Shown here: piece after piece, positions 29,519 through 38,584 of the stretch | How the letters are laid out: the number at the start of each line of letters is the position of its first letter | Position numbering within the stretch: the stretch's first letter is position 1 | Origin: UBA2199 sp964628035 | GTDB lineage: Bacteria > Acidobacteriota > Aminicenantia > UBA2199 | Reading direction: 5' to 3' | DNA length: 64,000 nucleotides | Assembly: GCA_964628035.1 (NCBI GenBank) | Contig: CAZVPI010000001.1 | Span: forward strand, 434,001 to 498,000 | The notes under the pieces: model-generated | What the model was told of the DNA's origin: nothing | What the model saw: the letters and a program-made list of their open reading frames with translations, nothing else | Database searches by the model: none | Program-made: the position numbers and the translations under genes

Positions 29519-31036
29519 ATGAAAAGAACCATCCTCTTCCTTTCTGTCCTGGCGCTGGGCGCCTCCCTGGCGGCCAGGACGCTGGTGCTGCCCCTGGCCG
29601 TCGATACCCAGAACCACGCCTCCTACCAGTGGCTGGGAAAGGCGGTCTCCTTTTTCCTGGCCGTCGGCCTGGAGCAGAACTCGCTGCCGGCGTGCGAGGA
29701 AGAGGAGGTGCGGGAGCTGCTGAACCGCAACTGGGTCCGCTTCCCCTACGACATCACCAAGGCCACCGCCCTGGTTCTGGCCGAAGAGGCCGGCGCCGAC
29801 AGGCTGATCTGGGGCAAGGTGCTGTACAGTGACAGGAAAACGGCGCAGATGCAGGTCCAGCTGTTCCTGCTTGACGTCGGGCGGACGCGGCAGGACGTGC
29901 TGCCCCTGGTGCGCGGCGGCTTCCTGGAGATGTTCCGGCTGCAGGAGGACCTGCTGCGCCAGGTTCTCCATGCCGTCGCCCCGGACCGGCGCGAGACCGT
30001 CCTGCCCAGGCTGAACATGACCCTGCCCGAGTACGAGCGGTTCATCAAGAGCCTGCTGCTGGCCGATGCCGGCAAGAAGCTCGAGCTGCTGGCCCCGCCC
30101 GCGGCGGCCAGCCGCTCCGATTTCGTCCACCTCGAGCTGGCCAAAGCCTACCTGGAGAAGGGCAACCCCGCCGCCGGCCGCGCCCACCTGGAGCGCCTCG
30201 GCGATGCGCCGTATTTTCTCGACCGCAAGGAGTTTTTCCTGGCCCTGGCCGACCGCCAGTCGGGGGCGAGCGACGCCGCGCTGAACCGCTTCATCCGCCT
30301 GCAGCAGCGCAACGCCTTCCCGGCCGCCACCCACAACAACCTCGGCGTCCTGTACCTGGCCCGCGGCGAATTCGCCCTGGCCGAACAGTGCCTGCGCTAC
30401 GCCCTGTACCTGCGCCGCGATTCCGGCATCCTGGCCAACCTGGTCCTGCTGCTGCGCGCCATGGGCCGGGAGGACGCGGCGCGGCAGGAATTGGCCCTGG
30501 CGCTGCGGCGCTTCCCCGAGGATGCGAGACTGCTGAGGCTGTTCGCCGAGGCGCTGGCCGTTGCCGAGAACGGCGGCGAGCTCGCCCGGGCTTTCCGCGA
30601 CCACCTGGCCCTGCCCCTGCCCGAAGACGGCGCTCCGGGCGTCGAGGCGCAGGTCCTCGGTCCGGGCGCCGCCGTTCCCGCCGGGGAGGACGCGGCGGCC
30701 AGCCTGCCTTACATCGAGGCCCGCAACCTGTTCCTGGAGAACGATTTCGACGGCGCGGCGCAAAAGGCGGAGGAGGCGATGGAGGGCAATCCCTTCCTGG
30801 CCGAAACCCACCACCTGCTCGCACTCCTCGCCCTGCGCCAGGGCCAGGGCGACCGGGCCCAGCTGTTCTCCCAGAGCGCGCTGTTTTTGTCCGAGACTCT
30901 CGATAATTTCCTGCTGCGGCTCAAGGTGCATGAGACCGCGGGCGACAGGGAGGGATTCCGGGTCACCCTGGAGAGGGCGTTGCGGAAATTCCCCCGCAGC
31001 CCGGAGCTGCTGGAGCGGGCCGGCCGCGGCCGCTGA
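29519..31036 (+). CDS. Secreted TPR-repeat protein
   Basis: A 505-residue protein with a signal peptide (residues 1-19, ending SLAAR), a CsgG-like first domain (about 20-150; residues LPLAVDTQN and ADRLIWGKVLYSD) and at least six TPR-like helical pairs from about residue 190 to the end (NNLGVLYLARGEFALAEQCL is the clearest). It is likely a periplasmic or outer-membrane assembly factor. The ATG follows the transpeptidase stop by one base, so the pair is coupled and may work together in wall synthesis (inference). Confidence 0.8.
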   Translation: MKRTILFLSVLALGASLAARTLVLPLAVDTQNHASYQWLGKAVSFFLAVGLEQNSLPACEEEEVRELLNRNWVRFPYDITKATALVLAEEAGADRLIWGKVLYSDRKTAQMQVQLFLLDVGRTRQDVLPLVRGGFLEMFRLQEDLLRQVLHAVAPDRRETVLPRLNMTLPEYERFIKSLLLADAGKKLELLAPPAAASRSDFVHLELAKAYLEKGNPAAGRAHLERLGDAPYFLDRKEFFLALADRQSGASDAALNRFIRLQQRNAFPAATHNNLGVLYLARGEFALAEQCLRYALYLRRDSGILANLVLLLRAMGREDAARQELALALRRFPEDARLLRLFAEALAVAENGGELARAFRDHLALPLPEDGAPGVEAQVLGPGAAVPAGEDAAASLPYIEARNLFLENDFDGAAQKAEEAMEGNPFLAETHHLLALLALRQGQGDRAQLFSQSALFLSETLDNFLLRLKVHETAGDREGFRVTLERALRKFPRSPELLERAGRGR

Positions 31037-31058
31037 GACCGGGGAGGCGGGCCCGCCG

Positions 31059-31868
31059 GTGATCATCAGCGCCTCGCGCCGCTGCGATCTCCCCGCTTTC
31101 GGCGGCGAGGAATTCATGGCCGCCCTGCGCGCCGGCGAGATCGAAGTGCGCAACCCGTTCCGCCCCGGTGAATCCCGGCGGCTGAGCCTCCGGCGCCAGG
31201 ACGTCGACGCGTTCGTTTTCTGGAGCCGCGACATCCGGCCCTTCCTGCGCCACCTGCCCGAGATCGAGGAATTGGGCTACCCGTCCGTCTTCCTGTTGAC
31301 GTTGACGGCCTATCCCCGCCCGCTGGAGCCCGCGGTCCCCGCGACCAACGAGGCGTTCGATGCCTTCCGGCGGCTGGAACAGGCGGTAGGCAGGCAGCGC
31401 ATCGCCTGGCGCTACGACCCGGTCCTTCTGCTGCCGGGGCTGGACGCCGGCTTCCACAAGGCCAATTTCGCCCGCCTGGCCGCCCGCCTGGCCGGGTATG
31501 CAGCCAGGGCGATCGTCAGCTTCTTTGATCCCTATCCCGCGGCGTTGCGGCAGCTGCGCCGGGCCGGCTTCGACCCCGGCGGGGCCGCCGGTTCCCCGGG
31601 ACAGCAGGGGGAATTGCTGGCGGCTTTCGCCGCCGTTGCCGGCCGCGTGGGGATGCGCATCCAGTCGTGCGCCGAGGACGCGGAGTGCGCCGCCGTTGCC
31701 CGCGGCAAGTGCATCGACGAAAAATGGCTCAACGGGCTGTTCGGCCTGCGCCTGGCCTACCGCAAGGACCCGGGACAGCGCGCGCTGTGCCGGTGCCAGC
31801 GCAGCGTCGACATCGGCTCCTACGGCGACTGCGCCCATGGATGCCTGTATTGTTATGCTAGACGTTAG
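31059..31868 (+). CDS. DUF1848 family protein with C-terminal cysteine cluster
   Basis: The 269-residue product begins IISASRRCDLPAFGGEEF and continues as a DUF1848 barrel-like protein with FWSRDIRPFL and AWRYDPVLLLPG. The C-terminal cysteines include CRC and CAHGCLYC, a CxxxCxxC arrangement like the [4Fe-4S] site of radical SAM enzymes although placed at the C-terminus. Function is unknown. The start is GTG at 31059 with GGGGAGG upstream. The last codons and the TAG stop are part of a TAGACGN heptamer repeat, which appears to have replaced the original 3' end. Confidence 0.82.
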   Translation: MIISASRRCDLPAFGGEEFMAALRAGEIEVRNPFRPGESRRLSLRRQDVDAFVFWSRDIRPFLRHLPEIEELGYPSVFLLTLTAYPRPLEPAVPATNEAFDAFRRLEQAVGRQRIAWRYDPVLLLPGLDAGFHKANFARLAARLAGYAARAIVSFFDPYPAALRQLRRAGFDPGGAAGSPGQQGELLAAFAAVAGRVGMRIQSCAEDAECAAVARGKCIDEKWLNGLFGLRLAYRKDPGQRALCRCQRSVDIGSYGDCAHGCLYCYARR

Positions 31869-31942
31869 ACGGTAGACGCTAGACGTCAGCAAGAGAGAAA
31901 CCATGAAAACCTGCTGTTTGGAAATAGGCGCTAGGAGCTTGG
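31858..31942. repeat. Four perfect-phase TAGACGN heptamers plus a GCTNGGN heptamer pair
   Basis: TAGACGT, TAGACGG, TAGACGC, TAGACGT run from 31859 to 31886 without interruption. Further on, 31929-31942 reads GCTAGGAGCTTGGC, a second seven-base period. The first block overlaps the DUF1848 stop codon (31866-31868). Confidence 0.7.
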
Positions 31943-32009
31943 CGATTCCGTCCTATCAGGGATGAAATCGGGGAACCGCACATCTGCGAGTCAAACACCG
32001 CATCGATTT

Positions 32010-32038
32010 TTGAGAGGGAGCATGAAAAGGTATATAAT
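32010..32038 (+). promoter_or_regulatory. Consensus promoter of the DUF362 operon
   Basis: TTGAGA (5 of 6), 17 bases, TATAAT (6 of 6). It gives a leader of about 95 bases before the TTG start at 32141. The rest of the 272-base gap 31869-32140 holds only the heptamer repeat. Confidence 0.8.
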
Positions 32039-32140
32039 GTTCCGGCGGCTTGAACCAAACCACGGCGGCGGTCGTACCATTGTTTTTCGTCGGCGGCCCG
32101 CCGTCCCCGCGGCGAACAGGGCCTTTCAGGGAGGTGACGC

Positions 32141-33361
32141 TTGAAAAACAGCGGATATCGTTCGATGGAGCTGGAATCGAAGCTGGAGCGCCGCGATTTT
32201 CTCAAGATCGGCGGCGGCTCGCTGCTCGGCGCCGGGCTGCTCCTGGGCCGGCCGCCGCTGTTCGGGCAGGAGGCCGCCAAGCCCGAGCCGCCGGCCAGAC
32301 CCAGGACGAACATCGACGAAGCCCTGGCCGTTCCGCGCACGAAATATTCCCTGCCTGGATTGTTCCCGGGCAAGGTAGTCTCGGTCAAGGACAAGCAGGC
32401 CATGAACGAGAAGGGGGTAGACGGCAAGGTCGTGGCCGCCATGTTTGAGAAGGGGATCCGGGGCCTGACCGGCAAACCCCTGGCGGAGAGCTTCAAACTG
32501 TTCTTCGGCAAGGACGATATCGTGGGCATCAAGGTCAACCCCGTGGGCGCCGGGCTCATCTCAACCCGCCTGGAGGTCGTCGACGCCATCGTGGCCTGGC
32601 TGCGCCTGGGTGGCCTGCCCGCGAAGAACATCGTCATCTGGGACCGCTTCGACTACATGCTGGCCGATGCCGGCTTCACGCCGGCGCGCTTTCCCGGAGT
32701 GGCCATCGAGGGGCTGCAGACCATGGACGAGGCGGCGGCCGAAGGCAAAAGCCAGGACGACAGCCGCTGGCTGGGCCCGGACGGCCGCCATGTCAGCGAG
32801 AAAAACTTCGACCTCGACTGCTATTACTTCGCCGACGTGGAGGCTCCCCAGGACAAGCCCTACCTGAACCAGCACGTCTTCAACGGCAAGCACTCCTTTT
32901 TCGGCAAGCTGCTGACGAAAAAACTCACCAAGATCATCAACGTGCCGGTGTTCAAGAACACGGGCAACGGCGTCTCCATGGCCACCAAGAACCTGGGCTA
33001 CGGAGCCGTCTGCAACACCAGCCGCCTGCACCGCCCCCTGTTTTTCGACGTCTGCACCGAGGTGCTGGCCTTCCCGGTGCTGCGCGACAAGCTGGTGCTG
33101 AACGTCAACGACGGCCTGCGCGCCCAGTACGACGGCGGCCCCGGGCCGCTGGCCCAGGCCACCTGGTTCCTGAACACCCTGTATTTCGCCACTGATCCCT
33201 TCGCCCTGGACATGGCCTGCCACAACCTGATCGTGCGCAAGCGCAAGGAGATGGGGGTGCAGGTGAACGAGCACCCGAAGTACTCCGAGTACCTGCGCTA
33301 CGCCGAGCGGCTGGGGCTCGGCGTGGCCGATCCGGCGAAGATCTCTTTCCTCGAGGCCTAG
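32141..33361 (+). CDS. Tat-exported DUF362 protein
   Basis: The 406-residue protein carries a twin-arginine signal (ERRDFLKIGGGSLLGAGLLL, RR at residues 16-17), implying export folded, often with a cofactor. The body is DUF362, a domain often linked to Fe-S proteins; here no CxxCxxC clusters are seen. The start is TTG at 32141, favoured by GGGAGGTGA seven bases upstream; an ATG eight codons later also keeps the signal. It leads an operon with a DUF6599-like protein, a TlpA-like thioredoxin and an M16C peptidase. Confidence 0.85.
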   Translation: MKNSGYRSMELESKLERRDFLKIGGGSLLGAGLLLGRPPLFGQEAAKPEPPARPRTNIDEALAVPRTKYSLPGLFPGKVVSVKDKQAMNEKGVDGKVVAAMFEKGIRGLTGKPLAESFKLFFGKDDIVGIKVNPVGAGLISTRLEVVDAIVAWLRLGGLPAKNIVIWDRFDYMLADAGFTPARFPGVAIEGLQTMDEAAAEGKSQDDSRWLGPDGRHVSEKNFDLDCYYFADVEAPQDKPYLNQHVFNGKHSFFGKLLTKKLTKIINVPVFKNTGNGVSMATKNLGYGAVCNTSRLHRPLFFDVCTEVLAFPVLRDKLVLNVNDGLRAQYDGGPGPLAQATWFLNTLYFATDPFALDMACHNLIVRKRKEMGVQVNEHPKYSEYLRYAERLGLGVADPAKISFLEA

Positions 33362-33368
33362 GCCGGCC

Positions 33369-34247
33369 TTGCGCGCGCTGACTGCGCTGATCCTGCTTGC
33401 CGCGGCCGTGCCGGCGCCGGCCGCCGAGTTCCCGGCCGACGGCTTCGCGCCCGGCTGGCGCCGCGCGGGGCCGGTGGAATCCTACTCGCCGCCGGCCCTC
33501 TACAACGTGATCGACGGAGGGGCCGAGCTGTTCCTCGAGTTGGGCTTCGTCGACCTGCGCGTCCAGAAATACGCCGGCGCCGGGGCCGAGATCGCCGTCG
33601 AGGACTACCGCATGCAGAGCGCCGCCGCGGCCCTGGCCGTCTACCTGTTCAAGTGCGGGCGCGAAACGCCGCTGGCCGGGATCTCCGCCCGCCACTCGGG
33701 CGATGCCTTCCAGATCGCCCTGGTGAAGAACGACCATTTCGTCTTCATCAACAATTTCAGCGGCCGCGGCGAACTGCTGCCGGTGATGCAGGAGCTGGCG
33801 CGGCGCCTTGACGAGTCGATCCCCGCCGGCGAGGCCGTCGCCGAACTGGAGCTGCTGCCCGCCCAGGGGAGGATCCCCGGCTCGGAGCGTCTGCTGCGCG
33901 GCCCCTATTCGCTGCAGGCGGTCTATACCCTGGGCGACGGCGACGTCCTGCTGCTGGAGGGGAAGCGCTTCGCCGCCTCCGCTTCCTACCGCGACGGGGA
34001 ACTCGGCGAGCACGCGCTCATCGTCGCCGCCTATGAGGACGAGGCCGTGGCCGCCCGGGCCTTCGCCGTTCTGAGCGGCCGGCTCGACCCTTATCTCAAG
34101 GTCGTCGAGCGCAGCGGCAGCGGCTTCGTTTTCCAGGATTTCCAGGGCCTGTTCGGATCGGCGGCCCAAAGCGGGCGGCAGGTCCGGATCCGCGTCAACC
34201 TGGCGCGGCGGCCCGGGATCGCCGTCACTGGCTTCGAGAAACGATGA
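33369..34247 (+). CDS. Secreted protein, DUF6599-like
   Basis: A 292-residue product with a signal peptide (residues 1-19) and a body that begins FPADGFAPGWRRAGPVESYSP, then alternates LYNVIDGGAELFLELGF and two similar halves; this looks like the DUF6599 family often found next to exported oxidoreductases. Function is unknown. It begins with TTG, 8 bases after the DUF362 stop, and ends in an ATGA overlap with a further upstream start of the thioredoxin gene. Cotranscription with DUF362 suggests a shared periplasmic task. Confidence 0.65.
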   Translation: MRALTALILLAAAVPAPAAEFPADGFAPGWRRAGPVESYSPPALYNVIDGGAELFLELGFVDLRVQKYAGAGAEIAVEDYRMQSAAAALAVYLFKCGRETPLAGISARHSGDAFQIALVKNDHFVFINNFSGRGELLPVMQELARRLDESIPAGEAVAELELLPAQGRIPGSERLLRGPYSLQAVYTLGDGDVLLLEGKRFAASASYRDGELGEHALIVAAYEDEAVAARAFAVLSGRLDPYLKVVERSGSGFVFQDFQGLFGSAAQSGRQVRIRVNLARRPGIAVTGFEKR

Positions 34248-34261
34248 CCCGGAGGCTGACC

Positions 34262-35449
34262 ATGAAGCGCATTCTGCTGCTGCTGCCGCTCGTTTCCCTG
34301 ATCCTGTTGCGGCCTGGCCCGGGCCTCGCCCGGCAGGCGGACGGGGACGAGCTGACCCCTGCCTATGCCGCGCTGAGCCGGGAGTTCAGGGAAAAACTTG
34401 AGCGCGCCAGGAGCCGCGAGGAATTCCAGAAGCTGCAGGGCGAGCAGCTGGCCGCCCTGGAGAAGCTGCTGGCCGACCATGCCGACTCCCCGGCCGGGGA
34501 CGCCGCCGAGCTGACGCGGGCGCGCATCCTGTTCTCCCTCAAGCGCGTCCCCGAGGCCGAGGCCAGGCTGCAGCCCCTGCTGCGGACGGATAGCCCGCTC
34601 CTGGCCGAGGCCAGGTTGCTCCAGGCCAGGATCCTGTCCGGGCAGGGGAAGTTCGACGCGCTCCTCCCTCTTTTCCGGCAGCTGGAAGCGACGGCGGCCC
34701 GCGGCGACGATTTCTTCGAGGTGATGACGGCCCTGGCCTTCGAGGCCCCCGATGACGCCGTCCGCCGCGAGTACTGCCTCAAGCTCATCGCCGCCGGCGA
34801 TCTGCCGGAGAAGCTCGCCCGCCACCGCGGCTATTTCTACACCACCCTGGCCGGGATCGAAATGAAGCGGCGCGACATCGCCGCGGCGAGGAAGATCCTG
34901 CTCGACGGACTGGAGGACCTCGACGGCCGTCCCGAGGCCGAGTCCCTGAAGTCGGCCCTGAAGCGGCTGGAGCTCATCGGCAAGCCGGCCCCGGACCTCC
35001 GCGCCCAGAAATGGCTGAACTCGACGCCCCTGGCCCTGAGCGGTCTGCTGGGCAAAGTGGTGGTCATCGATTTCTGGGCCCCCTGGTGCCCCCCCTGCCG
35101 CCAGGTCATTCCCGCCCTGCTCAAGGACTACAACGAGTTGAAAGACCAGGGGCTGGTGGTCATCGGCCTCACCAAGCTGTACGGCCGCTACCGGGACGAT
35201 GTGCAGGACAAGGGGGCGGTCGGCGCCGACGAGGAGCGGGCGCTGATCCAGGGCTTCGCCGAGCGCTGGCAGCTGACCTATCCGGTCGCCATTTCCGACA
35301 AGGGCGAGAGCTTCGACGACTACGGGGTGGGCGGCATCCCCACCCTGGTCCTCATCGACAAGGCCGGCAACATCTTCGAGTTCAAGGTCGGCTCGGGAGA
35401 CGAGGCGGCCGTCACCGCCAAGATCAGGACGCTGCTGGCCGCGCAATGA
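34262..35449 (+). CDS. Secreted TlpA-like thioredoxin with N-terminal helical domain
   Basis: The 395-residue protein has a signal peptide (about 1-23), a helical TPR-like domain (about 30-235) and a thioredoxin/AhpC-TSA domain with the redox motif WAPWCPPCR and the cis-Pro loop GGIPTLVLID. It should reduce or shuffle disulfides in the periplasm. GGAGG before 34262 and the clean signal peptide favour this start over 34244. The helical N-domain, larger than usual in TlpA, may select partners. Confidence 0.85.
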   Translation: MKRILLLLPLVSLILLRPGPGLARQADGDELTPAYAALSREFREKLERARSREEFQKLQGEQLAALEKLLADHADSPAGDAAELTRARILFSLKRVPEAEARLQPLLRTDSPLLAEARLLQARILSGQGKFDALLPLFRQLEATAARGDDFFEVMTALAFEAPDDAVRREYCLKLIAAGDLPEKLARHRGYFYTTLAGIEMKRRDIAAARKILLDGLEDLDGRPEAESLKSALKRLELIGKPAPDLRAQKWLNSTPLALSGLLGKVVVIDFWAPWCPPCRQVIPALLKDYNELKDQGLVVIGLTKLYGRYRDDVQDKGAVGADEERALIQGFAERWQLTYPVAISDKGESFDDYGVGGIPTLVLIDKAGNIFEFKVGSGDEAAVTAKIRTLLAAQ

Positions 35450-35563
35450 CCGCCGCGATGCCGCTTGCCGCAGCCGCCGCAGTTTGCAAGGGGAAACGGG
35501 TGCCGCGCATCGCGCCGTTGGCGCGAGCCGCAGCCCCGAGCGAATCCAATTCCAGGAGGAAAC

Positions 35564-38563
35564 ATGAAAAAACGGGTTCCGATGTCCATCGTGATCGTCC
35601 TGTCCCTGCTCCTTTTTTCCGGGAGCGCCGTGAAGACGCCGCGGGCCGCTGACGCGCCGAAGGTCGGCGACACGCTCCACGGCTTCACCCTGGAGCAGCG
35701 GCGCTTCGTCAAGGAGCTGGACGGCGAATGCTACCTGTTCCGCCACAACAAGAGCGGCGCCCGCCTGCTGAAGGTCGCCAGCAAGGACGACAACAAGGTC
35801 TTCAGCGTGGCCTTCAAGACGCCGCCGCCCGACGACACGGGCATTCCCCACATCATGGAGCACTCGGTGCTGAACGGTTCGGAAAATTTCCCGGTCAAAA
35901 GCCCGTTCGACGTCTTGTCGCAGGGATCGCTGAACACCTTTCTCAACGCCATGACCAGCAGCGACTACACCATCTATCCGGTGGCCAGCCGCAACGACAA
36001 GGACTTCGCCAACCTGATGCACGTCTACCTCGACGCGGTGTTCAAGCCCCTGCTCCACAAGGATGCGCGCATCCTGCGGCAGGAGGGCTGGCACTATGAG
36101 ATGGAGTCCCCCGAGGCGCCGCTGACCTACAAGGGGGTCGTCTACAACGAGATGAAGGGCGCCTACTCGGCTCCCGAGCGCCAGCTGGAGCTGCTGCTGA
36201 GCCGCGCCCTGTTCCCCGACAACGCCTACGGCAAATCCTCCGGCGGCCATCCCGATTCCATCCCCGACCTGACCTACGAGCAGTTCAAGGCCTTCCACCG
36301 GCAGTACTATCACCCGGCCAACAGCTACATCTACCTGTACGGCAACGGCGACCTGGAGAAGGAACTGGCCTTCATCGACGGGAAATATCTCTCCGGCTAT
36401 GACCGGATCCAGGTCGACAGCCGCATCCCGCTGCAGAAGCCGCTGGCCCAGCCGGCCCGGGTGCATGGCCAGTACGGCATTCCCGAGGGGGCGCCGGCGG
36501 AGGGCCAGACCTACATCGCCCGCGCCAGCGTCTACGGCCTGAACAGCGACCAGGAGCTCAACATCGCCCTCGACATCCTGGCCGAGGCCCTGGTCAACCA
36601 CCAGGCGGCGCCGCTGCGCCTGGCCTTGCAGAAGGCCGGCATCGGCCGCGACGTGTCGGCCTACGCCGACACCGTCCAGCAGCCCGTCTTCGCCCTCTCG
36701 GTCACGCACGCCGAGGCCAAGGACGCGGAGCGCTTCGAGCAGGTCTTCCGCGACACCCTGAAGGAGGTGATCGCCAGGGGCTTCGACCGCGACATGCTGG
36801 AGGGGATCATCAACCGCCACGAGTTCACCCTGCGCGAAGGCCGCGGCGCCTTCACCGGCGTCCTGGGCGCGATGATGGCCTCGGCCGGCTGGATGTTCGC
36901 CGACGACCCGTTCGTCACCCTGTCCTTCAACAAGGAGTTGGCCGCCATCCGTTCCAGGCTCGGGCAGAAGTATTTCGAGGGGCTTGCGGACAAGGTCCTG
37001 CTGAACAACCCCCATTCCTGCACGGCGGTGCTGGAGCCCAAACCGGGCCTGGAGAAGGAACTGGCCGCCGGGCTGGAGGAGAAGCTGGCCGCCGCCAAGG
37101 CCAGGAAGAGCCCCGAAGAGATCGCCGCCATCGTGAAGGAGACGAAGGAGCTGATCGCCTACCAGCAGCGCCAGGACGATCCCGAGGCGCTGATGACCAT
37201 CCCGCTGCTGGAGATCGCCGACATCGAGAAGAAGGAGGAGGACCTGCCCTTGGCCAGGCAGGAGCTGGCGGGAACGCCGCTGCTGCACTTCGACACGTTC
37301 ACCAAGGGCATCGTCTACGTGGACCTCTATTTTGACGCCAGCGGCGTCGGCCAGGAGCTGATCCCCTACGCCCAGCTCTACAGCGACCTGCTGGGCATGA
37401 TGTCGACCGCCGCCTATTCCTACGGCGACCTGGAAAACCAGGTCAACCTGCACACCGGCGGCATCTTCACCCAGCTGCGGCCGCTGGCCATAGGCCGGGA
37501 CGATGCGCGCATGAAGCCCTTTTTCATCATGCGCGGCAAGGCCATGCCCGAAAAAATGGAACGCCTGGCCGAACTGATGAAGCAGCAGCTGCTGCTCTCC
37601 AACTGGGACGACGGGGCGCGCCTCCAGGAGATGGTGTTGCGCACCAAGGCGCAGTTCGAGCAGCGCCTGGCCTCCATGGGGCTGCAGATCGCCCGTACCC
37701 GGCTCGGCTCCTACTTCTCCAACGCCGGCGCCTACCAGGACCTGATCTCCGGCTACGGCTACTACCAGTTCCTGTGCTCGCTGGCCAAGGATCTCGATCG
37801 CGCCGCCGTGGCCGCCAAGCTGAAGGCGGTGCAGGGCAGGATGGTCCGGCGCGCCGGCCTGCAGGTCGGCGTGACCTGCCAGCCGGAGCAGCTGACCGGG
37901 GTCAAGAAAGAGCTGCCGAAGCTGCTGGCGGCGCTGCCCGGGGGCGCCATCGAGCCCGCCGCCTACCGTTTCGCCCTGCAGGGCCTCAACGAGGGATTCC
38001 AGGACGCCTCCAAGGTGCAGTACGTGCTGAAAGGGGCCGACTACAAAAAACTGGGCTTCGCCTACAACGGCAAGATGAACGTGCTGGCCCAGCTTCTCTC
38101 CACCGTCTACCTGCAGAACGCCATCCGCGTCCAGGGCGGCGCCTATGGCGGCTTCTCCTTACTGGACGACGCCGGCTTCATGGCCTTCGCCTCGTACCGC
38201 GACCCCAACCTGAAGAAAACCGTCGACAACTACCGGGGCGCCGTCTCCTTCCTGAAGGACCTGGAGCTGGACGAGCGCGAACTGCGCCGGCTGATCATCG
38301 GCACCATCTCCGACTGGGACCGGCCGCTCAATCCCAGCCAGAAGGGGGCCCTGGCCGTGACGCGTTATCTGCGCGGCGATACGCTGGCCATGCTGCAGAA
38401 GGAGCGCGACGAGATCCTGTCCACCACCCTGGAAGACCTGAGGGGCTTCACGCCGCTGGTGGAGAAGGTGATGGCCCAGGAGTATCTGTGCGTGGTGGGC
38501 AACGAGAAGAAGATCGCCGACCAGAAGGAGCTGTTCAAGAAGATCCTGCCCCTGCGGCAGTAG
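35564..38563 (+). CDS. M16C zinc metallopeptidase (presequence-protease type), exported
   Basis: A 999-residue peptidase with a signal peptide (about 1-29). The inverted zinc motif is HIMEH (H96, E99, H100) with the distal Glu in VVYNEMKGAYS about 75 residues later. Four M16 modules and a charged helical hairpin around residues 500-560 match the M16C clamshell (PreP). These enzymes trap and degrade short unfolded peptides; an exported copy would finish digestion of peptides made by larger proteases. AGGAGGA fixes the start. It is last in the DUF362 operon. Confidence 0.92.
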   Translation: MKKRVPMSIVIVLSLLLFSGSAVKTPRAADAPKVGDTLHGFTLEQRRFVKELDGECYLFRHNKSGARLLKVASKDDNKVFSVAFKTPPPDDTGIPHIMEHSVLNGSENFPVKSPFDVLSQGSLNTFLNAMTSSDYTIYPVASRNDKDFANLMHVYLDAVFKPLLHKDARILRQEGWHYEMESPEAPLTYKGVVYNEMKGAYSAPERQLELLLSRALFPDNAYGKSSGGHPDSIPDLTYEQFKAFHRQYYHPANSYIYLYGNGDLEKELAFIDGKYLSGYDRIQVDSRIPLQKPLAQPARVHGQYGIPEGAPAEGQTYIARASVYGLNSDQELNIALDILAEALVNHQAAPLRLALQKAGIGRDVSAYADTVQQPVFALSVTHAEAKDAERFEQVFRDTLKEVIARGFDRDMLEGIINRHEFTLREGRGAFTGVLGAMMASAGWMFADDPFVTLSFNKELAAIRSRLGQKYFEGLADKVLLNNPHSCTAVLEPKPGLEKELAAGLEEKLAAAKARKSPEEIAAIVKETKELIAYQQRQDDPEALMTIPLLEIADIEKKEEDLPLARQELAGTPLLHFDTFTKGIVYVDLYFDASGVGQELIPYAQLYSDLLGMMSTAAYSYGDLENQVNLHTGGIFTQLRPLAIGRDDARMKPFFIMRGKAMPEKMERLAELMKQQLLLSNWDDGARLQEMVLRTKAQFEQRLASMGLQIARTRLGSYFSNAGAYQDLISGYGYYQFLCSLAKDLDRAAVAAKLKAVQGRMVRRAGLQVGVTCQPEQLTGVKKELPKLLAALPGGAIEPAAYRFALQGLNEGFQDASKVQYVLKGADYKKLGFAYNGKMNVLAQLLSTVYLQNAIRVQGGAYGGFSLLDDAGFMAFASYRDPNLKKTVDNYRGAVSFLKDLELDERELRRLIIGTISDWDRPLNPSQKGALAVTRYLRGDTLAMLQKERDEILSTTLEDLRGFTPLVEKVMAQEYLCVVGNEKKIADQKELFKKILPLRQ

Positions 38564-38584
38564 CCCGCCCCTGGGGCGACGCGC

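Noticed and set aside
31962..32144. Short open frame beginning MKSGNRTSASQ between DUF1848 and DUF362.
   Set aside because: It overlaps the DUF362 promoter, has no ribosome site and no protein-like pattern.
34091..37453. Very long open frames on the strand opposite strong genes (also at 40116-43259, 57398-60298, 22119-23759 and others).
   Set aside because: They lie antisense to genes with clear catalytic motifs, are rich in Gly, Ala, Gln, Val, Leu, Asp and His, and show no recognisable domains; high GC content alone opens such frames.
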